Below, one piece after another: positions 17,784 to 26,051 of a DNA stretch of 64,000 nucleotides. The DNA lies in assembly GCF_007559025.1 (NCBI RefSeq), contig NZ_CP041765.1, positions 3,779,501 to 3,843,500 on the forward strand. The letters are read 5' to 3'. The DNA comes from Tomitella fengzijianii. GTDB lineage: Bacteria > Actinomycetota > Actinomycetes > Mycobacteriales > Mycobacteriaceae. Positions within the stretch are counted from its first letter, which is position 1. Every line of letters starts with the position of its first letter. The notes below the pieces were generated by a model. It was not told where the DNA came from, did not search any database, and saw only the letters and a list, made by a program, of their open reading frames with translations. The translations under genes were made by a program, and so were the position numbers.

Positions 17784-17802
17784 CCAGGCAAGGCTTACCT
17801 TT
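17784..17802 (-). promoter_or_regulatory. IdeR/DtxR-type iron box before efeU
   Basis: On the minus strand the site reads AAAGGTAAGCCTTGCCTGG, matching the AGGTnAGCCTnnCCT core of the IdeR consensus (12 of 19 positions overall). It lies 50-68 bases upstream of the efeU start. It is weaker than the box at 14131-14149 but placed as expected for an iron-repressed efeUOB operon. Confidence 0.65.
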
Positions 17803-17880
17803 GCCGTTTGCCTGAAAAACGTATCATCCCACCCGGCCCACGATGAAGTGAATTCCCTCACGAAAAGTTGCACGCGGCGC

Positions 17881-17892
17881 GAACATGCGTTC
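17881..17892. promoter_or_regulatory. LexA/SOS-box-like palindrome
   Basis: GAAC-ATGC-GTTC, within CGAACATGCGTTCTCG, fits the actinobacterial LexA core GAACnnnnGTTC. It lies in the 322-base gap between efeU and the PAP2 gene, about 165 bases before the latter. The rest of this gap holds the iron box and no supported ORF. Confidence 0.4.
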
Positions 17893-18056
17893 TCGACGAA
17901 CGTCCGTATCCGTCCTCCGCGACCGCACCGGACGGCACTCGCCGGCGCCGCCTGTCGGTACTCTCGACGCGGTCGGGGCCGGGGCCGGACAGGCACCGGC
18001 GCCCTCCCCGCAGACCGACCGACGAAGGACGCCCGCGTGAACCAGGAACCCGCAGC

Positions 18057-18671
18057 ATGACCGCCGCACTCGCCGCCCTCGACGGCGCCTCCATCGACGG
18101 CTCGCTGTACCTGGACGTCAACGACTTCGCCCGCGACACCGGCTGGCTGCACGGGTTCATGACCGCGTTCACCGACATCGGCCTGGCGATCTTCGCGCTG
18201 ATCATGGTCATCGCCTGGTGGCGGGCCCGGCGCCGCGGCCCCGCGGCGATGGCGGCCGCGCTCGCCGTGCCGGTGGCCACCGTCGCCGCCTACATCGTCA
18301 GCGACCTGGTCAAATCCGTGTTCGACGAGACCCGCCCCTGCCACGTCTACCCGCGGGCGCTCGTCCTCGGCGGCTGCGACCCCGTCAACGACTACGCCTT
18401 CCCCAGCAACCACTCGGTCATCGTCGCCGCCGCCGCGGCGGGGCTGTTCCTCGTCGAGAAACGGTGGGGGGTCGTCGCCGCCGTCGTCGCCCTGGTGCTC
18501 GGGTTCTCCCGGGTGTACGTGGGCGCGCACTACCCGCACGACGTGGTCGCCGGGCTGGTCGGCGGGGCGATCGTCGGGCTCGTGGTGGCGTTCGTCGTCG
18601 CCCGGCTGCTGCGGCCCGTGGTGCGCGGGCTCACCCGGACCCCGCTGCGGCCGCTCGTGTCAGCGGGGTAA
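18057..18671 (+). CDS. PAP2-family membrane phosphatase
   Basis: A 204-residue membrane protein with four to five hydrophobic segments and all three PAP2 motifs: KSVFDETRP (KX6RP), PSNHS (PSGH variant with Asn) and SRVYVGAHYPHDV (SRX5HX3D). Relatives dephosphorylate undecaprenyl diphosphate or phosphatidic acid at the outer membrane face. The ATG at 18057 has AGGA nine bases upstream. The Asn in the second motif is seen in some BcrC-like proteins. An SOS-like palindrome lies upstream at 17881-17892. Next to a PBP gene, undecaprenyl-pyrophosphate recycling is a reasonable guess. Confidence 0.85.
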   Translation: MTAALAALDGASIDGSLYLDVNDFARDTGWLHGFMTAFTDIGLAIFALIMVIAWWRARRRGPAAMAAALAVPVATVAAYIVSDLVKSVFDETRPCHVYPRALVLGGCDPVNDYAFPSNHSVIVAAAAAGLFLVEKRWGVVAAVVALVLGFSRVYVGAHYPHDVVAGLVGGAIVGLVVAFVVARLLRPVVRGLTRTPLRPLVSAG

Positions 18672-18715
18672 CAGCGGCGGGGTTGGCAACAGCGGGGCAC
18701 CTACCCGTTCCGGGC

Positions 18716-20503
18716 CTACCCGTTCTGCGCGCCCCGCAGGAAGTCGCCCGCCATCGTCACCGCCGGCCCCGACGAGTCGGCGCCCTCGATGAACGCGGTG
18801 AACGCCACGTCGCCCCGGATCCCCGCGAACCAGCCGTGCGCCGGGCCGCCGGCCACCTCCGCGGTGCCGGTCTTGCCGCCGAGCCCGTCGATGTCGGAGA
18901 GGCTGCGCGCGGTCCCGGACTGCACCGCCTCGCGCATCATCGCCCGCACCGCGTCCACCGTCGCGGGCTCGAGCGGGCCGGGCTCGCTGTTCGCCGTCGC
19001 GGGCTCACCCTCCACGAGCATCGGCAGCACCATGCGCCCGCCGTTGGCCAGCGACGCCACCATCTCCGTCATCCCGAACGGGCTGGCCGTCACGGTGCCC
19101 TGCCCGATGGCCGCCTCCACCCGGGCCGGGCCGGGCTCGGTCACCGGCACGGTGCCGGTCACCGTCGTCAGCGCCGGGGTGACGAAGTCGACGCCGAAGC
19201 CCAGCGACGCGGCCGTGTCGCGCATGGCGGTCGGCCCCAGGTCTGCCGACATGATCGCCTGCGTGGTGTTGCACGACTGCGCGAACGCCGTGTGCAGCGG
19301 CACGTCGCCCAGGTCGAAGTCGTCGTCGTTGGGGATCGAGCGGCCGTCCACCGTGACGCGCGCCGGGCAGGGGAGCACCGTGTCCGGCGCAGCGACGCCC
19401 GCCTGCAGCGCGGCCGAGGTGGTGACGGTCTTGAACGTGGACCCGGGCGGGAACAGCCCCGTCAGCGCGATGGACCCCTGCTTACGGGCGGCGTCGTTCT
19501 GCGCCACCGCCAGCACGCCCCCGGTCTGCGGGCTCATCGCCACGATCACGGCCGGCTCCGCGCGCGCGCCCACCGCCCGCTGCGCCGCCGCCTGCATCGT
19601 CACGTCCATCGTGGTGCGCACCGCGTCGAGCGGCGCCGGGGCTTGCCCGCCGATCTGCGCGTCGCCGTCGGGGTTCGACACGGTCAGCGACCAACCCGCC
19701 CCCTCGTCGAGCTTGCCGCGCCAGTACTCGCTCAGCTCGCCGAACACCGGTGAATCGAGGTTCTTGCCCGCCGTGATCAGCTTGCCCTGCTCGATCAGCT
19801 GCACGCCGTCGACGGCCTCCAGTGCCCCGCGGATCGGATCCAGGTCCTCGTCGCGCAGCGTGATCACGGTGTAAGGCGCGGCCGGGTCGGCGGCCACCGC
19901 GTCCTGGATCTGCCCCGCGGTGACCGACGGCTCGACGGTCGACACCGCGTCCGCGACCGGCCCGGCCGCCGCGAGGTTTCCGGCGTCGACGACGACCTGG
20001 GTCACCGGCGCCCAGTGCATCAGTTCCGTGCCGCTCCGGTCGACGATCGGGGCGGTGAATCGGCGCACGTCCGAGTACACGACGGCGCCGCCGGGCTGCA
20101 GGCGCGCGTCGATGATCTGCGGCGACCACTGCACCCGCGACCCGTCCGGGCCCAGCGCGATGGTGCCCTCGGTGTGCACCGTCTCGCCCGCGGGGACCTT
20201 CCAGTCGAAACCGGTGGGCAGCTCCGCGCCGTCGCCGTCCGGGGTGTCCATGTGCGCCTCGGTGCCGCCGATGCCGTCGAACACCGCCTGCAGGGTCTCC
20301 TGCGCGGCGGCCGGATCCGTCGTCAGCTCCGCGGCGGCCGCCACGTCGCCCTTGTTGAACGCCGCGGCGAACCTGTCCATCGGCCCGTCGTCGGAGCCGA
20401 ACACGCTGCAGCCGGAGAGGACCAGTGCTGCGGTCACGGCGAGGGCCGACGCCGCTGCGGCGCGGCGCTGCCGGCCACGGGGTGTGTGCAAATACGACGT
20501 CAT
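18716..20503 (-). CDS. penicillin-binding lipoprotein, NTF2-like + transpeptidase
   Basis: A 595-residue class B PBP with a lipoprotein signal (lipobox LSGC). It has an NTF2-like MecA_N domain (GPMDRFAAAFNKGDVAAAA), a dimer-type domain, and a transpeptidase domain with all three active-site motifs: GSTFK (SxxK), SCN (SxN) and GGKTGTAE (KTG). It cross-links peptidoglycan outside the membrane and resembles mycobacterial Rv2864c in order and length. The start at 20503 (MTSYLHTPRGRQRR) is set by the signal peptide; longer readings are in the next gene's frame shadow. The class A serine hydrolase gene lies just upstream on the same strand. Confidence 0.9.
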   Translation of the reverse strand: MTSYLHTPRGRQRRAAAASALAVTAALVLSGCSVFGSDDGPMDRFAAAFNKGDVAAAAELTTDPAAAQETLQAVFDGIGGTEAHMDTPDGDGAELPTGFDWKVPAGETVHTEGTIALGPDGSRVQWSPQIIDARLQPGGAVVYSDVRRFTAPIVDRSGTELMHWAPVTQVVVDAGNLAAAGPVADAVSTVEPSVTAGQIQDAVAADPAAPYTVITLRDEDLDPIRGALEAVDGVQLIEQGKLITAGKNLDSPVFGELSEYWRGKLDEGAGWSLTVSNPDGDAQIGGQAPAPLDAVRTTMDVTMQAAAQRAVGARAEPAVIVAMSPQTGGVLAVAQNDAARKQGSIALTGLFPPGSTFKTVTTSAALQAGVAAPDTVLPCPARVTVDGRSIPNDDDFDLGDVPLHTAFAQSCNTTQAIMSADLGPTAMRDTAASLGFGVDFVTPALTTVTGTVPVTEPGPARVEAAIGQGTVTASPFGMTEMVASLANGGRMVLPMLVEGEPATANSEPGPLEPATVDAVRAMMREAVQSGTARSLSDIDGLGGKTGTAEVAGGPAHGWFAGIRGDVAFTAFIEGADSSGPAVTMAGDFLRGAQNG

Positions 20504-20571
20504 GCTTCGATGGCACCAGGGTTCGGCCGCCGTGTCGAAGTGGCGCGCGGGCGCGCGTCGATAGTGTGCGG

Positions 20572-21522
20572 CTATCGCCGCTGGAAGGCGGACATGCGCA
20601 GGTGGTCGACGGCGATGCGCGCTACCGCGCCCACAGACGCGTCGACCCGCGGCAGGTTCGCCTCGGCGCGCGCCGCGCGGGTCACCACGCACACGACGAT
20701 CGGCGTCTCCCCGTCCGGTTCGACGACGGCGGTCTCGGCGCGGATGCGGCCGATCGTGCCGGTCTTTCCGAACACGCGGAACGTCTCCTGCGGAAAGCCC
20801 GACGCGATGCGGTGGGTCCACACCTGCCGGCCCAGCACCCCGCGCATGAAGCGGCACGATTCCGGCGACGCCGCAGTGTCCTTCCACACCGCGGCCATCG
20901 CCGTGCACAGCGCGCGGGGTGTGGCGCGGGTGACGTAGGCGGGATCCCCGGCGTGCACCGCGTCGGCCGCCGGATCGTGCGCCAGGTGGTGGGCGGCGTC
21001 CTCGTAGTCGGTGCCGCCCCATCGGCGCGCCCTCTCATGCAGGGCCCCCTCGCCGCCGGACGCGCCCGATCCGTCCTCGAGACCGGTCCCCAGCACGGCG
21101 AGCGCCTCGTCGAACGCCCCCGCCGGCAAAAGTCCCCGCAGCACCTCCGCCGCCGTGTTGTCGGAGACCGTCATCATGAGCAGCACGAGGTCGCGCACAG
21201 AGAGCTCGACGTTGTCGGCGAACGCCCCGAGGCCCGTCGGCCCGGGCGCGTGCCGCGCCGGATCCACCGTCACGCGGGCCAGCGGATCGAGTCGCCCCGC
21301 ATCCGCCGAGCGGCAGACCGCCACCATCACATACAGCTTGTACATCGACGCAAGCACCACGGGCACATCGGATCCCGCGCCGATGCACTCATCCGGACGC
21401 CCCACCACGGCGGCATGCAGCCAGCCGTCCGCACCGGCGTCGGCCAGCACCGACCGCACGCCGTCACGCCAATCCGGCACGGCGCCAGCGCGATCCGGCA
21501 CGGCGCCAGACCAATCAGTCAT
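20572..21522 (-). CDS. class A beta-lactamase-like serine hydrolase
   Basis: A 316-residue protein with the serine beta-lactamase/DD-peptidase motifs SMYK (SxxK), SDN and KTG (FGKTGTIG). The ExxLN region of true class A enzymes is not clear; instead an extended GTDYEDAAHHLAHDPAAD insert is present. No signal peptide is visible from this start, so it may be cytosolic or use another export route. The N-terminus has a 21-bp duplication (21472-21509) giving GAVPD twice. It overlaps the LysR gene by 8 bases (ATGACTGA), so the two are co-expressed. Resistance is possible but not shown. Confidence 0.72.
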   Translation of the reverse strand: MTDWSGAVPDRAGAVPDWRDGVRSVLADAGADGWLHAAVVGRPDECIGAGSDVPVVLASMYKLYVMVAVCRSADAGRLDPLARVTVDPARHAPGPTGLGAFADNVELSVRDLVLLMMTVSDNTAAEVLRGLLPAGAFDEALAVLGTGLEDGSGASGGEGALHERARRWGGTDYEDAAHHLAHDPAADAVHAGDPAYVTRATPRALCTAMAAVWKDTAASPESCRFMRGVLGRQVWTHRIASGFPQETFRVFGKTGTIGRIRAETAVVEPDGETPIVVCVVTRAARAEANLPRVDASVGAVARIAVDHLRMSAFQRR

Positions 21523-22450
21523 CGCAGTCCCCTACGGCCGTGCCCGCCGACACGGCATCGCGGGCGGCAGCGGCCAGCGCCTCGTCGAGTACCGCGCGCA
21601 CGTCGCGCTGCGCATGGTCGGTCTGCCTTTCCGGGTGCACCACGGCGCGCAGGCGCAGGTCGAACTCGCGGGGCAGCGCGCGCCAGGCCAGTCCGCTCGC
21701 CCGGGCGAAGGCGGCGTCCACCACGGCGTAGCCCTCCCCGCCCGCGATGCGGCCGACGATGTCCCAGGCGCGGTCGACCTGCACCACCCGGGGCAGCGGC
21801 AACCGCGCCGCCACCAGATCCACCAGCAGATCGTGCGCCGCAGGGCACTCGTCGCGCGGAGTCGTCACCAGGTGGTGACCGGCCAGCCGCGCCCAGTCGA
21901 GACGCCGTCGGGCCGACGGGCCCCAACCGGCCGGCACCAACAGCACACGGGGCAGACGGTGCAGCCGACCCCGCGCCAGATCCGCGTACGGAGTGGGGTC
22001 TTCGACCACCCCGCATGCCATCTCGCCGGTGCCGACGGCGTCGACGATGCGCGGACAGGTCGCCCGGCGCGCCTCCACCCGTGCGCCCGACGCCGCAAGT
22101 GCGGCCACCGCCCCGGCCACCGCCGACGTCGGCACCGCCGCCGCCACACCGCATTCGAGAGTGCCACCGCGTGCGGCGATCCGACCGGCCTCCGCGGCCA
22201 GATGCTCGGCGTCGCGCAGCAGGGTCCGCGCCAGCGGCAGCACACGCCGCCCCTCTGCGGTGACCACCGCCGCCCGCGCCCCGCGGTCGATCAGTTGCAG
22301 GCCTACGCGATCCTCCAGCCGGCGGAGCCCCTGCGACACCGACGGCTGGGTCATCGCGAGCCGGTCGGCCGCCGCGCCGAAGTGCCCCTCCTCCGCCACC
22401 GCGACGAAAATCGCCCAGTGCCGCAGCAGGTCGATCCGGGTGGTCGTCAC
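21515..22450 (-). CDS. LysR-family transcriptional regulator
   Basis: A 311-residue LysR protein. The N-terminal winged helix has HWAIFVAVAEEGHFGAAADR, MTQPSVSQGLRRLED and VGLQLIDRG; the effector domain follows from about residue 90. The GTG start at 22450 (VTTTRIDLL) is chosen because the HTH begins directly after it and GGA precedes it; a longer reading adds an unconserved tail. It is transcribed with the beta-lactamase-like gene rather than divergently from it, which differs from AmpR-type arrangements. Its target is unknown. Confidence 0.83.
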   Translation of the reverse strand: MTTTRIDLLRHWAIFVAVAEEGHFGAAADRLAMTQPSVSQGLRRLEDRVGLQLIDRGARAAVVTAEGRRVLPLARTLLRDAEHLAAEAGRIAARGGTLECGVAAAVPTSAVAGAVAALAASGARVEARRATCPRIVDAVGTGEMACGVVEDPTPYADLARGRLHRLPRVLLVPAGWGPSARRRLDWARLAGHHLVTTPRDECPAAHDLLVDLVAARLPLPRVVQVDRAWDIVGRIAGGEGYAVVDAAFARASGLAWRALPREFDLRLRAVVHPERQTDHAQRDVRAVLDEALAAAARDAVSAGTAVGDCDD

Positions 22451-22551
22451 CGTTCCATCATCCGATCGCCCCGGCGCTGCCGTCCACGCACCCCGCCTGC
22501 TCACCCCACCTGTGCAACGCAGAGCGCAGCGGCCTCTGCGATTATCGGGGC

Positions 22552-23256
22552 ATGGAACAGTCCTCGGTGTCGGTCGACGTGGTGGTCCTGCGCTTCGGCA
22601 ACCCCCATCCGGGAAGCCTGCGCCTGGCCGTGGCCCCGCGGCGCCGCGAGCCCTACACGGGCCGCCTGGCGCTGCCCGGCGTGATGCTGCGCTCCGGCGA
22701 GCGGCTGCAGGACGGCGCCCGGCGCGCAGCGCAGGTCAAGCTGGGGATCCCCGCGGAGGCGATCGTCGACGTCGGGCAGCTCGCAGTGTTCGACGAGCCC
22801 AGCCGTGACCCCCGCGGCCCCACACTGTCGGTGGCGATGTGGGCCGTGGTGCGCGCCGACGACTACGTTCCCACCGACGACATCGACGTGCATTGGCTGG
22901 AGTTCGACGAGGCGACGGCGCTGGCGTTCGACCACGATCGCATCGTCTACCACGGCCGGCGCATCCTGGGCGGCATCCTGTGGCGGCACGACAGGTTCAC
23001 CCGCGCCATCACCGGCCCCCGCTTCCCTGCCACTTTCGCCGTCGAGATCACCGCCGCCCTGCTCGGCGCGCGGCCGGACGCCGGGAACCTCAACCGCACG
23101 CTCAAGATGCTGCCCGGGCTCGAACGCACCGACGAGCGGATGCGGGTGCAGGCCACGGGGCGGCCGTCCGTCGTGTGGCGGTGGGAGGACGACGGACCGC
23201 GGCTGGGCGACGCGCAACTCGACGACGCCGGGCTGGGCGGCCCCCCGGCCGAGTGA
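22552..23256 (+). CDS. NrtR-like Nudix-domain regulator
   Basis: A 234-residue protein with an N-terminal Nudix-like domain (SVSVDVVVLRFGNP to about residue 145) and a C-terminal winged helix containing NLNRTLKMLPGLERT. This is the NrtR layout; NrtR proteins sense ADP-ribose and repress NAD synthesis genes. The Nudix box (GVMLRSGERLQDGARRAAQV) keeps the first Gly and Glu but lacks the REUxEE core, so hydrolysis is unlikely and ligand sensing more likely. No NAD gene is adjacent. It is divergent from the LysR gene. Confidence 0.7.
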   Translation: MEQSSVSVDVVVLRFGNPHPGSLRLAVAPRRREPYTGRLALPGVMLRSGERLQDGARRAAQVKLGIPAEAIVDVGQLAVFDEPSRDPRGPTLSVAMWAVVRADDYVPTDDIDVHWLEFDEATALAFDHDRIVYHGRRILGGILWRHDRFTRAITGPRFPATFAVEITAALLGARPDAGNLNRTLKMLPGLERTDERMRVQATGRPSVVWRWEDDGPRLGDAQLDDAGLGGPPAE

Positions 23257-23306
23257 GGCCTGGCGGCGGCGGTGCACGTCGCGGCCGCACACCCCGCCGA
23301 CACGCT

Positions 23307-23609
23307 CTACCGCGACGACAGCCCGGCCAGCGACATTCCGCTGAGCCACGAATTCACCGCGGCGTCGACCATCGCGTGGGGCGGGTTCTCCCACAGCATC
23401 CCGCCGATGAGACGCAGCTGATGCGCCTTCGCCACCAGGCCGTCCGGCGACAGATCCGTCGTCATGAACACGGCCTGGCTGGGCGGGGGCGGTGCAGGCA
23501 CGGCAGCGGCCGGAGTCGCCAGCGCCGGCACGGTGATCGCCACCGCCGCAACCACAGCGGCCCCCGCGCCGGTCACACGCGTCCGGACGGCCCGGTTCTC
23601 AATCGTCAT
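23307..23609 (-). CDS. small secreted protein
   Basis: A 100-residue protein with a clear Sec signal peptide (MTIENRAVRTRVTG, then AAVVAAVAITVPALA, cleavage near AAA-VPA). The mature part is about 65 residues (SQAVFMTTDLSPDGLVAKAHQ and so on) and has no recognised domain or cysteines. GGAGAGG precedes the ATG. The start overlaps the end of the SDR gene by 11 bases, so it is translationally coupled to it. Function unknown. Confidence 0.68.
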   Translation of the reverse strand: MTIENRAVRTRVTGAGAAVVAAVAITVPALATPAAAVPAPPPPSQAVFMTTDLSPDGLVAKAHQLRLIGGMLWENPPHAMVDAAVNSWLSGMSLAGLSSR

Positions 23610-24483
23610 GCCTCTCCTCATCCCGCACACCCCCATAACCCGGCGCACCGCCCAGTGCCCGCGACTCGTAGCCGGCGCGCGTATTCGACCCGCGCACGGC
23701 CCTGACCTGGTCCGGAACCATCCGCCGGAGCACCGCATCCCGCAACCGCTGGGGCAGCAGCAGTCCCGCGCGGGCGAGCGGACCCACGTATCCTGGCACG
23801 GTCACCTCGAAGCGGGGCCGGCGGATCGCAGATGCCACGGCCTCCGCGACATGCTCCGGCCGCAGCAGAGCAGCACCGCCCGCGTCGGTACCCGCGGCCA
23901 GCGTCGTATCCACCACCACCGGCATCACCGCGGTGATCGCGACGCCGCTGCCGCGCAGCTCCTCACGCACCGCCGTGAGATACCCCAGCACGCCGTGTTT
24001 GGTGGCCGCATACGTCGCCTCGCCGGGGGGCGCCAGCCGCGAAGCCGCCGACGCCACAGTGACGATCTGGCCGCCGCCGCGCTTCCGCATCGCCGGTGCG
24101 GCCAGCCGGACACCGCGGATCACCCCGTGCAGGTTCACGGCGAGCATCGCGTCGGTGGCCGTGTCCGGCTCCTCGTCGAAGGGCCCCACCCACATCACGC
24201 CGGCGTTGTTGACCAGCACGTCCAGCGGGCCCTGCGACTGCTCCGCGGCACTGAGAAACCCCCGGAACGACGCCGTGGAAGCAACGTCCAGCGCCAGCGC
24301 CACGGTGCCCCCGCCGAGCTCGTCTGCCGCCGCTTGCGCCGCCTCGAGGTCCTTGTCGCCGATGACGACCCGGGCGCCCGCGTCGACCAGCACGCGCGCG
24401 ATCTCACGCCCGATGCCTTGCGCGCCGCCCGTGACGGCCACGACTTTGCCCGCGACGGGACCGCCCGCTGCGCGTACGACCAT
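23599..24483 (-). CDS. short-chain dehydrogenase/reductase
   Basis: A 294-residue classical SDR. The cofactor motif is TGGAQGIG, followed by VNNAGVMWVG, the catalytic Ser in TVASAASRLAP and Tyr-Lys in YAATKHG. The acidic residue in VIGDKDLEAA suggests NAD(H) preference. A 50-residue C-terminal extension (GYVGPLARAGLLLPQRLRD) resembles those of mycobacterial SDRs that act on lipids. The substrate is unknown. The start at 24483 is chosen for the GGTGGA upstream. It overlaps the small secreted gene downstream. Confidence 0.83.
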   Translation of the reverse strand: MVVRAAGGPVAGKVVAVTGGAQGIGREIARVLVDAGARVVIGDKDLEAAQAAADELGGGTVALALDVASTASFRGFLSAAEQSQGPLDVLVNNAGVMWVGPFDEEPDTATDAMLAVNLHGVIRGVRLAAPAMRKRGGGQIVTVASAASRLAPPGEATYAATKHGVLGYLTAVREELRGSGVAITAVMPVVVDTTLAAGTDAGGAALLRPEHVAEAVASAIRRPRFEVTVPGYVGPLARAGLLLPQRLRDAVLRRMVPDQVRAVRGSNTRAGYESRALGGAPGYGGVRDEERHDD

Positions 24484-24799
24484 GCTCGTCCACCTTCCAT
24501 GCCACGGCGCCGGGAATCCAGCGCGCCGCACCGGCCCGCCCGTTGTCGTGTGGTCATGTCAAATATCGTGTGCACGAGTGTGCCACGCGAACACACGATG
24601 AGGACCGTCGTCTTGTCCGACCCGAACGGCCGACGGTACGGCGGTCTCACCGCGTCGGCTCCGTCACGCAGATACGCCGAGCCGCGAGACTCACCGAACG
24701 CGGATTCCACGAGTCGTTCACCGACCTCTCTGCACTGCGCCCGGATCCGGTCCGTCCGATCGCCCCCGACCGCGGAGCGCCTCTGGGTACATTCCAGCT
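24484..24799. promoter_or_regulatory. intergenic region between SDR and lipase genes
   Basis: This 316-base gap has no supported ORF. TCGTGTG occurs at 24546-24552 and 24566-24572, and the complementary CACACGA at 24592-24598, making a loose inverted repeat in a locally AT-richer stretch. It is likely the shared promoter region of the two divergent genes; no regulator can be assigned. Confidence 0.4.
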
Positions 24800-26035
24800 G
24801 TGCCGAAATCCCCCATGGCCCATGCTCTGGGCGACGCGATCGCCGCGCCCATCCGCCTGGCCACGGTGCTGCAGCGGTCGATCGCAGCGCTCGACCAGAT
24901 GACGGGCGACGCCGTCCGTGACGCCGCGGCGCTCACGCTTGCCGCCACCGAACGCTCGGCCGCCGTCTCGGCACGCGCCGACGCCGCGGCCACCCCCGAC
25001 GCCCGCGCAACCACGTACGCCGGCACGACCACGGTGGCCGTCACCCTGCCCGGGCCGGACATGGAACCGCCCGGGCCCGACGCGCCCGCGGTGCACGTGC
25101 AGACCGGGCTCGCAGGCGAAGCGGACGACGTCGTCTCCTATTCCGCGCCGGAACTCGTCCCGCACAAGCATCGCCGGGTGGACTACGACTTCTTCTCCGG
25201 CATCGCCCCCGAGATCCGCCACCCGGGCGGCGCCCTGCCCGGGGCCAACCTGTGGGATACGCCGCCCAGCGCCGAGCGCCCCGTGCCCGTCGTCCTCGTC
25301 CACGGCACGGCCGGCGGCGGGCAGACCAACTGGGGCCCCTACGTCCCGCTGCTCACCAACCACGGCTTCTCGGTGTTCACGCTGACCTACGGCGCGATCC
25401 CCGGCTCGGCCTGGCCGGTGTCCGCGATGGGCGGAATGCGGCGCATCGAGGACAGTGCGGCCGAGTTCGGCGCGTTCGTCGGGCACGTGCTGGACGCCAC
25501 CGGCGCGGAGCAGGTGGACGTCGTCGGCCATTCCCAGGGCACTCTGGTTCCCGGCTACTGGGCCAAACGCCTGGGCGGGGCGGACCGTATCCGCCGGTAC
25601 GTCTCGCTGGCGCCGCTGTGGCAGGGCACCCGGGCGTTCGGCGCGCTGCGCGGCACCCTCGCCGCCGTCGGCATGCGGTTCGGCGTCGCCGGTCTAGACG
25701 TGGCGGCCAGCCTGTCGATACCGCAGATGATCACCGGATCCGACTTCCTCGCCGAGCTGTGGTCCGGCGGCACCCCGTACGTGGAGGGGATCGAGTACAC
25801 CAACATCTCCACCGAGCACGACGAGTTCGTGGTGCCCTATACGAGCGGGCAGATTCCCGGCGGCCCCGGCATGGACGTCACCAACATCGTCGTCCAGGAC
25901 GGCTGCCCCGCCGACCACAGCGACCACCTGGGCATCTGCGGATCGCGGCGCGCCGCCACCATCGTGCTCAACGCCCTCGACGACATCGACCAGAACCCCG
26001 TGCCCGCCGGGTTCGTGCCGCCGTTCTTCGGGTAG
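24800..26035 (+). CDS. lipase/esterase, alpha/beta hydrolase (Lipase_2 type)
   Basis: A 411-residue alpha/beta hydrolase. From about residue 160 it has VPVVLVHGTAGGGQTNWGPYVP (oxyanion region), the nucleophile elbow VVGHSQGTLVPGYW, and late Asp and His candidates (CPADHSDHLGI). The pattern fits triacylglycerol lipases of the Lipase_2 group common in mycolate-containing bacteria. The N-terminal 150 residues are Ala-rich helix plus linker, with no classical signal peptide. GTG 24800 or ATG 24815 could start it; neither has a good ribosome site. Confidence 0.75.
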   Translation: MPKSPMAHALGDAIAAPIRLATVLQRSIAALDQMTGDAVRDAAALTLAATERSAAVSARADAAATPDARATTYAGTTTVAVTLPGPDMEPPGPDAPAVHVQTGLAGEADDVVSYSAPELVPHKHRRVDYDFFSGIAPEIRHPGGALPGANLWDTPPSAERPVPVVLVHGTAGGGQTNWGPYVPLLTNHGFSVFTLTYGAIPGSAWPVSAMGGMRRIEDSAAEFGAFVGHVLDATGAEQVDVVGHSQGTLVPGYWAKRLGGADRIRRYVSLAPLWQGTRAFGALRGTLAAVGMRFGVAGLDVAASLSIPQMITGSDFLAELWSGGTPYVEGIEYTNISTEHDEFVVPYTSGQIPGGPGMDVTNIVVQDGCPADHSDHLGICGSRRAATIVLNALDDIDQNPVPAGFVPPFFG

Positions 26036-26051
26036 CCGGAACGCCGCTACG

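Noticed and set aside
20572-21522. Bona fide class A beta-lactamase (bla)
   Set aside because: SxxK, SDN and KTG are present, but no signal peptide and no clear ExxLN loop are seen, so only a beta-lactamase-like hydrolase is claimed.
20425-22263. Long plus-strand frame across the beta-lactamase-like and LysR genes
   Set aside because: Low-complexity Arg-rich product, antisense to two genes with complete motifs.
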